Source of the DNA: Cercophora sp. LCS_1
Taxonomy: Eukaryota; Ascomycota; Sordariomycetes; Sordariales; Lasiosphaeriaceae
NCBI GenBank assembly: GCA_036250225.1
Contig: JAPZLL010000083.1
Span: 1 to 34,215, forward strand
Direction: 5' to 3'
Length of the DNA stretch: 34,215 nucleotides
Below, piece by piece: positions 1 to 8,754 of this stretch; positions within the stretch are counted from its first letter, which is position 1, and every line of letters starts with the position of its first letter. The notes below the pieces were generated by a model. It ran no database searches and had not been told where the DNA came from. It saw nothing but the letters and a program-made list of their open reading frames with translations. A program made the position numbers and the translations under genes.

Positions 1-144
1 GCCTCTTTCCCTCGTATACGTTTTGATCAATTAATGAGTTTTTGTTGAACAGTCTTATTACCTGTCTTGTTTGCATTAATAATATTAATTCCTTGTATTT
101 TATATTGTTATAATATATTCCCAATAAATATTTATTTACTATAG
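1..144 (+). CDS. nad1: NADH dehydrogenase subunit 1, 3' part (continues from 33133)
   Basis: These are the last 48 codons of nad1, in frame 1, ending with TAG at 142-144. The first 99 bases equal the last 99 bases of the window, so the gene is continuous across the cut: 33133-34116 plus 1-144 gives 1128 bases, 375 residues. The segment encodes the final membrane helix and a short tail. It contains one TGA (46-48) that must be Trp. The conserved reading S-F-P-R-I-R-F-D at the start is typical of the ND1 C-terminal region. Confidence 0.95.
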
Positions 145-272
145 AAGTATATATATTTATTTATATACTTTTAAAGGATATATTACTTATAAATATATCC
201 CCTATGGGAATAAATTCTAACGTATAAGTTTTCTTTTGCAATATTGGTAAGCGTAAGAATAAATATATAAAA
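145..272 (+). other. nad1-nad4 spacer
   Basis: AT-rich spacer without a tRNA or recognisable ORF. An in-frame TAA at 225-227 limits how far upstream nad4 can start. It probably holds the nad4 5' leader. Confidence 0.5.
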
Positions 273-3198
273 GTGATTTTATATACTTTATTAGGCATAC
301 CTCTTGTAGGTATATTTTTAATAGCTAGTTTACGTAGTTATTCTACTGTAAAATGAGAGAGCACATCCTCAGTTAATCCTGAATTAAGCGGAAAAAATAT
401 CCTTAATTCACTTATATTAAACAAAATAGATAATACTAATAATTTGGAGAAATTATATAAAAAAATAGCTTTTATCACTTCTATATTAAATTTAATTATT
501 TCATTAATAATTTATATATTATTTGATTTTAGTAATAATCAATTCCAATTTATACAAGAACATTATAATTTAGGATATTACGAGATATATTTAGGGGTAG
601 ATGGTCTTTCTATCTATTTTGTTTTATTAACAACAATAATAATGCCTATTGCATTAATTTCAAATTGAAATTCTATTACAAATAATATTAAATCATATTT
701 GATAATAATGTTATTATTAGAAACATTATTGTTAGGTGTATTTTTAGTACTAGATATATTATTATTTTATATCTTTTTTGAAAGTATATTACCTCCACTA
801 TTTATATTAATAGGTTTATTTGGATCAAGTAATAAAGTGAGAGCTAGTTTTTATATATTTTTATATACATTTGACCTCAAGTGTAAAAGAGCCAAACACC
901 GGGGAAGCCCTAAAGCTCCAGTAACCAAAGTAATAAGAGAAATTTTATTAGCGGCTTGATTAATGACTCAAGGTATGGTAACATCACTGGTTTTCAATAT
1001 TGAAAAGCTACTTTTAGTAGTAGATATGTGGGTGATCGCGGTTCTAAGTCATCCTTGATTTATATCCTTGTTAGATATGGTTATAAATTTAAAGGGTGTA
1101 AAAGAGCAACGAGTAGATGGTTCTTCGAAGTCTAGAAATTTAGATTTCGTAAGGTGTACTCTAGTCGCTGGGAAACCAGTTTTTAGGCTAAAAATTCATT
1201 CCCGTTCTGGTAATAATATGTTCAAACGATTCTCAACTAAGTCAGGTCTTAATCCTTGATTTGTTACAGGTTTAGTTGAGGCAGATGGATGTTTTATATT
1301 TGGTTTTTTTAAAAGTGATAAATATAAGATGGGCTATCAAATCCAAGCTATTTTTAAACTTACTTTACATAATAAAGATTATGATTTATTATGTAAAGTA
1401 AAAGATTACTTTGGATCAGGTTCAGTTACAAAACATGGAGAAACAACTTTACAATATACAGTTAAATCTTTAAAAGACTTAGATAAAATAATATCTCATT
1501 TTGATGCTTATCCTTTGTTAAGTAAAAAATGAGCTGATTATAAACTTTTTAAAGATGCATTTTCATTAATTAGAAATAAAGAACATCTAGCTTTAGACGG
1601 ATTTAAAAAAGTTCTTTCTATAAAAGCTTCTATGAATTTAGGTTTATCTGATGAATTGAAAATATCTTTTCCTGACATTAAACCTATATCTAGACCTTCA
1701 AATAGAAATATTATAGATTTTAATTTAGTAGATTTTAATTGAATAGCAGGCCTAGCTAGTGGAGACGGGTGTTTTCATATATCTATACGTAACTCACCTA
1801 CAACTAAACTAGGTAAATCTGTAGTGTTAAAGTTTCATATAGTTCAACATAGTAGAGACATTGAATTAATAAAATTATTAATATCTACTCTAGGATGTGG
1901 AAAAATAGAATTAAAGCTAGAACAGTCTGCTGTATATTTTGTTGTAACAAATTTTAAAGATATTTCGGAAAAAATAATCCCATTATTTGATGAATATCCT
2001 ATCCAAGGTATTAAAGCTTTAGATTACTCTGATTTAAAAAAAACAGTTAATCTAGTTCGAAATAAGGAACATTTAACTGAAGAAGGCTTATTAAAAATCC
2101 AATCTATAAAATCAAATATGAATATATTTAGAAAGTTATAACAATATGTTACTAACATATGTATTACCAGAATTGCCGGTTAGCCGGTATGAATTGAAGT
2201 AACCTAAAATTAAAGAAATTAACATGCATTAGTATGTTAATAACGTATGAGGATCTTTATTCCTACTATTGTCTATATTAACAATGTCATCTATAATGGG
2301 TACAACTTATTTTGATGCTTTATTCAAAAGTAATTTTGATTATACTACTCAAATATTTTTATTCTGCGGTATATTTATAGCTTTTGCAGTGAAAACTCCT
2401 ACAATTTTTTTAAACAATTGATTATTAAAAGCTCATGTGGAATCACCTTTAGGTGGAAGTATTGTATTAGCTGGTATAGTTTTAAAATTAAGTTTATATG
2501 GAATATTTAGATTAATATTACCTATATTACCTAAGGTTTCTTTAAATTACACTTATATTGTTTTTATAATAGGAGTTATTACAATAATTTATGCTAGTTT
2601 TAGTACATTAAGAACTACAGATATAAAAGAATTAATTGCGTATAGTTCAGTTTCTCACGCTGCAGTATATTTAATAGGGGTATTTAGTAATACAATTCAA
2701 GGAATTGAAGGAGGTATAATATTAGGTTTGGCACACGGATTCGTTTCAAGTGGTCTATTTATATGTGCAGGAGGAATTCTATACGATAGATCTGGAACAA
2801 GATTAATCCATTTTTATAAAGGTATAGCTCAAATAATGCCATTGTTTGCTATACTTTTCTTTATATTATCTTTAGGTAATTGTGGTGCACCATTAACTTT
2901 AAATTTTGTAGGTGAATTTATGTCTCTTTATGGTGTATTTGAAAGATTACCTCTATTAGGTTTACTAGCTAGTTCTTCTATAATATTCTCTGCAGCTTAT
3001 ACTATATATATGTTTAATAGAATATCATTTGGAGGTTCTTTTAGTAAATTCTTTTTAGAAAATATTAGTGATTTAACTAAAAGAGAATTTTTTTTATTAT
3101 TAACTTTAGTTTCATTTACTGTTATATTTGGAATATATCCTTCTTTTATTTTAGACGGATTACATTATTCTGTAACTAGTTTACTTTATTACGTTTAA
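273..3198 (+). CDS. nad4: NADH dehydrogenase subunit 4 (exons 273-870 and 2246-3198)
   Basis: Proton-pumping membrane subunit of respiratory complex I. Joining 273-870 to 2246-3198 gives 1551 bases, 516 residues, a normal fungal ND4 length. The join restores tat-aca-tta-tga-gga (Y-T-L-W-G) exactly at the group I intron borders: a U at the 5' exon end and a G at the intron end. Downstream runs such as K-A-H-V-E-S-P-L-G-G-S are diagnostic of ND4. No ATG lies between the in-frame TAA at 225-227 and the conserved N-terminus. GTG at 273 gives M-I-L-Y-T-L-L-G and is the best guess; ATA at 267 is the alternative. The gene follows nad1 on the same strand. Identity is certain, the start is not. Confidence 0.93.
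871..2245 (+). mobile_element. Group I intron in nad4 (IC2-like) with LAGLIDADG ORF
   Basis: A 1375-base intron with borders set by ND4 protein continuity. Core-like blocks lie before the endonuclease domains: a GGGGAAGCCC block near 901, the stretch around 1031-1050, and gtaaaagagcaacgagta near 1096. The same blocks occur in the nad2 intron, so the two are sister introns. The 3' end carries hairpin-forming repeats (2142-2245) and ends in G. The IC2 assignment is inferred from similarity of the conserved blocks, not from a folded model. Confidence 0.85.
873..2141 (+). CDS. LAGLIDADG homing endonuclease, in frame with nad4 exon 1
   Basis: With TGA read as Trp, the frame of nad4 exon 1 stays open through the intron core to TAA at 2139-2141, so the primary product would be an ND4 N-terminal/endonuclease fusion, later cleaved. 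Two LAGLIDADG domains are visible: the first motif reads G-L-V-E-A-D-G-C-F (about 1270-1296), the second G-L-A-S-G-D-G-C-F (about 1750-1776). Both keep the acidic catalytic residue. Each domain ends with the family's N/K-E-H-L helix. The endonuclease proper probably begins near 1245; the upstream codons double as ribozyme core. It appears intact and likely mediates intron homing and perhaps splicing. Confidence 0.88.
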
Positions 3199-3321
3199 TA
3201 AAATTTAACTAAAAAGTTAAGATGTATTTAATAATAAGTATCTTTAAGATACTAACCTTAAAATATATATAATATATATTTTATTAAGAAATTTATTGAT
3301 AATATTAGAGAGTTAAAACGT
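3199..3321 (+). other. nad4-atp9 spacer
   Basis: AT-rich sequence of 123 bases with short inverted A/T runs and the phrase gatactaac. No gene seen. It presumably contains the atp9 leader. Confidence 0.4.
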
Positions 3322-3546
3322 ATGATTCAAGTTGCTAAAATATTAGGTACAGGATTAGCTACAACAGGTTTAATAGGAGCTGGGGTTGGTATAGGGATAG
3401 TTTTTGGAGCATTAATTTTAGGTGTAGCAAGAAACCCTACATTAAGAGGACAATTGTTTTCCTATGCTATACTAGGTTTTGCTTTTTCTGAAGCAACAGG
3501 GTTGTTCGCACTTATGATGGCATTTTTGCTTTTGTACGTAGCATAA
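3322..3546 (+). CDS. atp9: ATP synthase subunit 9 (c-ring proteolipid)
   Basis: 74-residue proteolipid that forms the rotating c-ring of mitochondrial F1Fo ATP synthase. Two transmembrane hairpin helices (about residues 12-35 and 49-72) flank the polar loop A-R-N-P (residues 36-39). The proton-carrying acid is Glu57 in the motif F-S-E-A-T-G. Length and sequence are standard. ATG start, TAA stop. This is a functional-looking mitochondrial copy. Some Pezizomycotina keep this gene in the nucleus or carry both. Its position between nad4 and trnN, rather than next to cox2, is a rearrangement relative to many relatives. Confidence 0.98.
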   Translation: MIQVAKILGTGLATTGLIGAGVGIGIVFGALILGVARNPTLRGQLFSYAILGFAFSEATGLFALMMAFLLLYVA

Positions 3547-3666
3547 TGTTTATGTTTTACTTTATAAAAAAACATACGAATACTTTAAATTATATTTTAT
3601 ATTATATTAAATAAGAAAATCTAAATTTTATTTAACTTCATATATAATTAATGTTATAATTTAAAA

Positions 3667-3737
3667 GCTTCTATAGCTCAACGGTAGAGCATAATACTGT
3701 TAATATTATGATAAATGTTCGATTCATTTTAGAGGCT
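3667..3737 (+). tRNA. trnN: tRNA-Asn (GUU), second copy
   Basis: 71-nt cloverleaf with acceptor pairing GCTTCTA/TAGAGGC and anticodon loop CTGTTAA (GUU). It is identical over all 71 bases to the trnN at 19643-19713. Because trnN next to cox3 is the usual arrangement in Pezizomycotina, this copy is inferred to be the derived one. Confidence 0.93.
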
Positions 3738-3762
3738 AACTCACTACGAGTGTAGTGAGTTA
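3737..3762 (+). repeat. Hairpin directly after trnN copy
   Basis: Perfect stem TAACTCACTAC with loop GAGT and its complement (11 bp), starting at the tRNA discriminator base. A shorter hairpin with the same outer bases follows the other trnN at 19726-19742. Possibly a processing signal or the scar of the duplication. Confidence 0.7.
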
Positions 3763-3769
3763 TAAAAGA

Positions 3770-3878
3770 ACTAATAAAAAAAAATTAAAAATAATAAATA
3801 AAAATAATTTATTTTTTATTTATTTAAATCAATAAATAAATAGTTTTTTATCTGGATATAAATTTGAATTAAATTAAA
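3770..3878 (+). repeat. Duplicated cox3-type 5' leader in front of the unknown ORF
   Basis: An A-rich stretch and then the block tatctggata..atttgaatt, ending at the ATG at 3879. The same order (trnN, hairpin, A-rich run, tatctggata..atttgaatt, ATG) precedes cox3 at 19643-19829. The leader has diverged by small indels while the tRNA has not. Confidence 0.8.
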
Positions 3879-4775
3879 ATGATTAAATTAAAAGGATTAC
3901 ATACAAGAGGTGTTTTTAAGTATATTACATTTACTAATATACTAATAGGTTTTTTTACTGTTTTAGTGGTTAGTGTATCTAAATGATTAGATATATCTCA
4001 ATATATTATAAATTATATATTGAATTTTTTACCTACTGAATATATGATTTTAGCTGAATATTCTATATTAGGGTTAATAGGATTATTTTTTAGATTAATA
4101 TTTAAAGGTATTATTGAGGATTTTTCTAGTATGCCTTTAAATATTGATACATTAACTATGAATAATAATCCATTATCAGAAAGTGAACCTAATAAAAAGC
4201 CAGTATCTTACGGGGGATCTCCTAAAGACGCAGAAAGTGATGGTATTAAAGAATCAGATTCGGGTGATACTAAAAAATTTTCCGATCTAAAAGATTCTTC
4301 TGGCGCTGATTCTAAAAATTCTTCTAGCGCTGACTCTAAAAATTCTTCTGATGACCAGCTGAATAATAAAGGGAAAGCTCCAGAAAATCCAATCCAAACA
4401 CCTAGTCAAAACCCTGTGTCTAAACAAGCTAAATCCTGAGAAGAGTGAAATGCTAGAAAAGGTAACAATTCTTCGTATTCTGCTAATAAATTAAGCTCAA
4501 GATTATTAAGAGAGCAAAAACAATTAAATGATTTACTTAATTTATTAAGTTTGGAGGCATCTAACAGCGAATCTCCTGAAAGTTTTAAAGAAACACAAAA
4601 GGAATTTGATAAAACTCAGGAAAAATTAGCACAGATTACATTTGCTACAATGGACAAGGATATAGTAGCCGCATCTACTTCAACTAATGCAGAAGAGTGA
4701 TCAAAAGATAATCTTCATAAGAGATCAAACTCTGGAACAGAAGAGGGGAAAAATTCAAATAAAAAATCTAAATAG
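3879..4775 (+). CDS. Unrecognised 298-residue protein with two membrane helices and a low-complexity tail
   Basis: I do not recognise this protein. ATG at 3879, TAG at 4773-4775, four in-frame TGA codons read as Trp, so it fits the mitochondrial code. The N-terminus is hydrophobic: predicted helices at about residues 16-34 and 53-75. After about residue 83 it becomes hydrophilic and rich in Ser, Lys, Asp and Asn, with a tandem 8-residue repeat (S-S-G/S-A-D-S-K-N, residues 140-155, DNA 4296-4343). The region around 190-250 is charged and may form helices. It is not an intron ORF: no splice-related exon flanks it, and it carries no LAGLIDADG, GIY-YIG, polymerase or reverse-transcriptase motif. 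It sits between atp9/trnN and cox1, under a leader copied from cox3. Probably expressed in the inner membrane; function unknown. Confidence 0.75.
4296..4343 (+). repeat. 24-bp tandem repeat (2 copies) inside the unknown ORF
   Basis: Two nearly identical in-frame 24-base units encode S-S-G-A-D-S-K-N and S-S-S-A-D-S-K-N, and a partial third unit follows. The unit length is a multiple of three, so copy-number change would keep the frame. Confidence 0.85.
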
Positions 4776-5092
4776 GATTTTTTTGTTATAATTTTGTATA
4801 AATTTATTTATACAAAATAAAAAGCTATGTTTTTAGTGGTGTGCTAAATCAAAGAATATTTCTTTGATTTATAGGTTCAATTCCTAGAGCTTTTTTTTTT
4901 AATAAAATACTAACTATCTTTAAGTATTAAAATCTTAATTATTTATTTAAATAATAAATAATAATAATAGTACTAACTAATTTTTAGTGTAAAAACTCTT
5001 TTTTAGTTTTTAAGATAAAAAACAAATCATTATAAGTGACTGCTGCAGATCCGAATGATTTTACAAACAGGATAATAAAATCCTCTATATCA
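4776..5092 (+). other. Unknown ORF-cox1 spacer (317 bases)
   Basis: Holds the tRNA-like element at 4820-4895, then AT-rich sequence, then a structured cox1 leader. In the leader AAATCATT at 5024-5031 can pair with AATGATTT at 5054-5061, and AGGAT at 5069-5073 with ATCCT at 5080-5084. No ORF of note was seen. Confidence 0.6.
4820..4895 (+). ncRNA. tRNA-like element without a normal anticodon arm
   Basis: The ends look like a tRNA: acceptor AAAAGCT pairs with AGCTTTT, and a T-arm with the canonical loop TTCAATT precedes the 3' strand. Between them, instead of a D-arm and a 5-bp anticodon stem with 7-nt loop, there is one perfect 11-bp hairpin (4846-4856 with 4860-4870, loop TAT). No usable anticodon with U33 is visible. 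All amino acids are already covered elsewhere, so this is either a decayed tRNA or a processing (t-element-like) signal between the unknown ORF and cox1. Confidence 0.5.
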
Positions 5093-7933
5093 ATGTGAAG
5101 TGAAAGATGATTTCTTTCTACTAATGCTAAAGATATAGGTACACTATATTTAATATTCGCTTTATTTTCAGGATTATTAGGTACAGCTTTCTCTGTATTA
5201 ATTAGAATGGAATTAAGTGGACCAGGTGTGCAATATATAGCGGATAATCAATTATACAATAGTATAGTAACAGCACATGCTTTATTAATGATTTTCTTCA
5301 TGGTCGATAAATGAAGACTATTTAATCTTAAATTCAAATCTAATTCTACACTATGTAATAACCAAGACAATTATATTTATATTACTGATAATAACAATAA
5401 TAATAATAATGATGATGATAATAATAAAATACCTAAATATATTAAAGTATATATAGAAAATCCTTTTAATAATAGAAATATTATTTTAAAAGTATCAAAA
5501 AATAAAAAAGGTGTTTATGTTTGAAAAAATAATGATCATGTTTATGTAGGACATTCTATTAATTTATATAATAGAATAAGTTCTTATTTTATGCCTTCTA
5601 TTCTTAAAACTAAAGCACGTAGAGTATTACGTTTTTTTAATAAACATGGATTTCAAGATACAAATTTAACTATATATATAATGGATCAAAATTCTAACTT
5701 GGATGAAATTGTAAAATTGGAACAACATTTTATTGATACTCTAAAACCAAGTTTAAATGTAGATTTAGTGGCAAGTAGTTCAGGTTACCATGAACCTATG
5801 AGTCAAGAAATAAGAGAAAGACTACGTAAACAAAGAGGTACTTCTGTATATCTGTATAAAGCAGAAGATTTTACTTTATTATATATTTTTGAATCAAAAC
5901 AACACACATATGATTCAATTAATATTCATCATAAAACTTTAAACAATTGTTTAAGTAGTGGTACAATATATTTAGATACTTTTTTTTTATCTTTAGATCA
6001 AATAGAAGAATCCGATAATATAAATTTCTTAACTTTAGAAGAAATAAAAGAATTAATAAATAAAACCCGTGAAACATATGTAGTTAAACATCCAGCATCT
6101 ATTACAATATATGCTGAATTTAAAGATGACTCTAGTAATAATTTATTATTTTCATCTTTAACTAGCTTAGCTAATCATTTAAAAGGGGATCGTCATACTA
6201 TTAGACAATATTTAAAAGGTGAGAAATCGGGTTATTACAGAGGAAAATGAAAATTTACATATAAAGATTAAATAGAAAGGCATGGCCGGATAAGGTAGAA
6301 ATATCTTATTTTCTTTTCACTATATGCTGGAATCCCCTTAGAGCCTTTAAAACTAGTACCGCAGACTAAAGGTTAGCAGTGGAATACAGTGACATATTAA
6401 AGGATTGGGCAATCAGCAGGAAACCAAAATAACAATCCATGTTATGAGTAGGATCCTCAGAGACTACACGTGAAATATCTGACTAAATATTATATTTAAA
6501 GATAAAGATATAGTCCGTTCATATATGAAAGTATATGAGTAAAACGTATGCCAGCTTTAATAGGTGGATTCGGAAATTTCTTAATGCCATTAATGGTAGG
6601 AGGTCCTGATATGGCATTCCCTAGATTAAATAATATAAGTTTTTGATTATTACCTCCTAGTTTAATACTATTAATATTCTCTGCATGTATAGAAGGTGGT
6701 GCAGGAACAGGTTGAACTATTTACCCTCCTTTATCTGGAGTACAAAGTCATAGTGGACCTAGTGTAGATCTGGCTATCTTTGCTTTACATTTATCAGGTG
6801 TTAGTAGTCTATTAGGAGCTATAAATTTTATAACTACAATAATTAATATGAGAACTCCAGGTATAAGATTACATAAATTAGCCTTATTTGGTTGAGCTGT
6901 AGTTATTACAGCAGTATTATTATTACTATCTTTACCTGTACTTGCAGGTGGAATAACAATGCTATTAACAGATAGAAATTTTAATACATCATTCTTTGAA
7001 ACTGCAGGAGGTGGTGATCCTATTTTATTCCAACATCTATTCTGATTCTTTGGGCACCCAGAGGTTTATATTTTAATTGTACCTGCTTTTGGTATAATAA
7101 GTACAACTATATCAGCTTATTCAAATAAATCTATCTTCGGATACATAGGTATGGTATATGCTATGATGTCTATTGGAGTATTAGGATTTATTGTTTGAAG
7201 CCATCACATGTATACTGTAGGTTTAGACGTAGATACAAGAGCCTATTTCACAGCTGCTACTTTAATAATTGCAGTACCGACAGGAATTAAAATTTTCTCA
7301 TGATTAGCTACATGTTATGGAGGTTCTATTAAATTAACACCTTCTATGTTGTTTGCTCTAGGTTTTGTATTTATGTTCACAATAGGAGGGTTATCAGGTG
7401 TAGTTTTAGCTAATGCATCGTTAGATATAGCATTCCATGATACTTACTACGTAGTTGCTCATTTCCATTATGTATTAAGTATGGGTGCTGTATTTGCAAT
7501 GTTTAGCGGATGATATCACTGAATACCTAAAATATTAGGATTAAATTATAATATTACATTATCCAAAGCTCAGTTCTGAATATTATTTATAGGAGTTAAT
7601 TTAACATTCTTCCCTCAACATTTTTTAGGTTTACAAGGTATGCCTAGAAGAATAAGCGATTATCCTGATGCTTTTGCTGGTTGAAATTTAATAAGTAGCT
7701 TTGGGTCAATTGTAAGCGTTGTAGCTGCTTGATTATTCTTGTATATTGTATATTTACAATTAGTTGAAGGAGAATACGCTGGAAGATTCCCTTGATTAAG
7801 CCCTCAATTCTACACTGATACTTTACAAGCTCTTTTAAATAGAAGTTACCCTAGTCTTGAATGAGCTTTAACAAGTCCACCTAAACCTCATGCATTTGTA
7901 AGTTTACCTATACAAAGTATAATAAATGTATAA
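5093..7933 (+). CDS. cox1: Cytochrome c oxidase subunit 1 (exons 5093-5304 and 6547-7933)
   Basis: Catalytic heme-copper subunit of complex IV in the inner membrane. The exons join to 1599 bases, 532 residues, a normal length. The start ATG-TGA reads M-W, followed by the conserved [12 protein letters not shown]. The join restores [10 protein letters not shown]. The motif W-F-F-G-H-P-E-V-Y (about 7044-7070), which carries the CuB/Tyr cross-link site, is intact, as are the later His-rich helices. TAA stop at 7931-7933. The single intron lies after coding nucleotide 212. The leader contains two small hairpins. Many TGA codons encode Trp. Confidence 0.97.
5305..6546 (+). mobile_element. Group I intron in cox1 with GIY-YIG ORF
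   Basis: A 1242-base intron, 5' exon ending in U, intron ending in G. The ribozyme core lies downstream of the ORF: core-like blocks include tggaatccccttagagcct near 6330, ggattgggcaatcagcagg near 6401, cctcagagactacacgtga near 6453 and the terminal aagatatagtccg near 6507. These match group I P/Q/R/S-type elements, most like subgroup IB. The subgroup is inferred. Confidence 0.88.
5306..6271 (+). CDS. GIY-YIG homing endonuclease, in frame with cox1 exon 1
   Basis: The cox1 exon 1 frame stays open through the intron to TAA at 6269-6271 (about 321 codons past the exon). A long Asn/Asp-rich linker (AAT/GAT repeats near 5390-5430) leads to the catalytic motif G-V-Y-V-W ... V-Y-V-G-H-S (about 5512-5560), the GIY-YIG signature. 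It is followed by the conserved Arg and by an E-Q-x-F/Y-I-D-x-L-K-P stretch containing the catalytic Glu (about 5722). The C-terminal half resembles a NUMOD-type DNA-binding module ending in ...S-G-Y-Y-R-G-K-W. It appears intact, so the intron may still be mobile. Confidence 0.88.
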
Positions 7934-8254
7934 CTTAAATAACAAAATTTTTTGTTATATATTATAAATTTAATTAGTTATTTTTGTAGTGATTTTTTTG
8001 TAAAGTTATATTTTAATAATAAGATTATTAGATAACTAATCTTCAAGTTTTTTAGAGAAAAAAGAATAGAAGATTTAGAAAACCTAAAACGGTTTATAAC
8101 TAATTTCTATTTGCTGACATTCAAACTGAAAAAAAATACTTAGTTTAGTACTATTAGTAGTTTATACATTAAGTATAATTACTTAACACAATATAGCTTA
8201 ATTTAATCCGTAAAAATTTATTGATATTAAAAAAAAAATAGTACAATTAATTAT

Positions 8255-8321
8255 AAATTAAAGTATAAGGTATACACTTTGATCGCAATCAAAGTAAGAG
8301 GTTCGATTCCTCCTTAATTTT
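8255..8321 (+). pseudogene. Degenerate tRNA-Cys copy
   Basis: Closely matches trnC at 31895-31965, including upstream aattaattat, the D-arm and the T-arm. It is 4 bases shorter: only one base separates acceptor and D-stem, and the anticodon loop has shrunk to six bases (TCGCAA) with U33 lost. The acceptor has changed on both strands (AAATTAA/TTAATTT), so that stem remains paired. Probably non-functional as tRNA, though it may still be cleaved as one. Confidence 0.7.
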
Positions 8322-8330
8322 TAAGATTAA

Positions 8331-8516
8331 AAAAATATAAATTTGTTTGATAAATATTCTTTTATCGAATATCTTTATCATTCAAAAATATTTTACTGTG
8401 GTTTAGGGTCAAGTGGTAAAAGTACAATTGTTGTAAAAATTTTAGATGAAACTCTAAAGACAGAGTCGTACTATATAGTTATATTTGAAAGATATAAATT
8501 ATATAAGACAGATTAA
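8331..8516 (+). other. Short ORF with a Walker A-like stretch
   Basis: Open frame of 61 codons without an ATG. It includes G-L-G-S-S-G-K-S-T (8400-8426), which fits the G-x4-G-K-S/T pattern, and ends at TAA 8514-8516. A second open frame, shifted by +1, continues over about 8500-8645. It could be the remnant of a lost gene, but open frames of this size arise by chance in such AT-rich DNA with only two stop codons. Not called as a gene. Confidence 0.2.
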
Positions 8517-8754
8517 TGATAAGTGAGATTTAGTTCAATATAAAGTTTACAAAAATAGTATGTGTTTTCATAAAAAGCAAGCTGTTAGAGTAATTGATTA
8601 TAATTTTATTATTAGTAAAGTAATAATAAGAATTTATATATTAATAACAGGAGATATTATATAAGGGAGAATATCACTAAATTGGGCGAGGAAGGGGCTC
8701 GTTTATTTTAAAATGTTACATTAAATAATTAATTTTGAATTTTTTTTTTATAAA

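Larger units (their letters stand above)
7934..8754 (+). other. cox1-nad4L spacer (821 bases)
   Basis: The largest non-genic region. It contains a decayed trnC copy (8255-8321), two overlapping short ORFs in different frames (8331-8516 and about 8500-8645), and a short G-rich block with a possible CGAG/CTCG stem near 8684-8701 just before nad4L. The first 300 bases are AT-rich with several short inverted repeats and nothing I can name. A structural RNA such as RNase P RNA cannot be excluded, but no P4 core could be identified by eye. Confidence 0.5.

Noticed and set aside
699..959. Separate 86-residue protein at the nad4 exon/intron border
   Set aside because: It is nad4 exon 1 running into the intron, ended only if TGA is misread as a stop.
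7934..8754. Mitochondrial RNase P RNA gene in the long spacer
   Set aside because: No convincing P4 core pair of conserved blocks was seen by eye; a covariance-model search would be needed.
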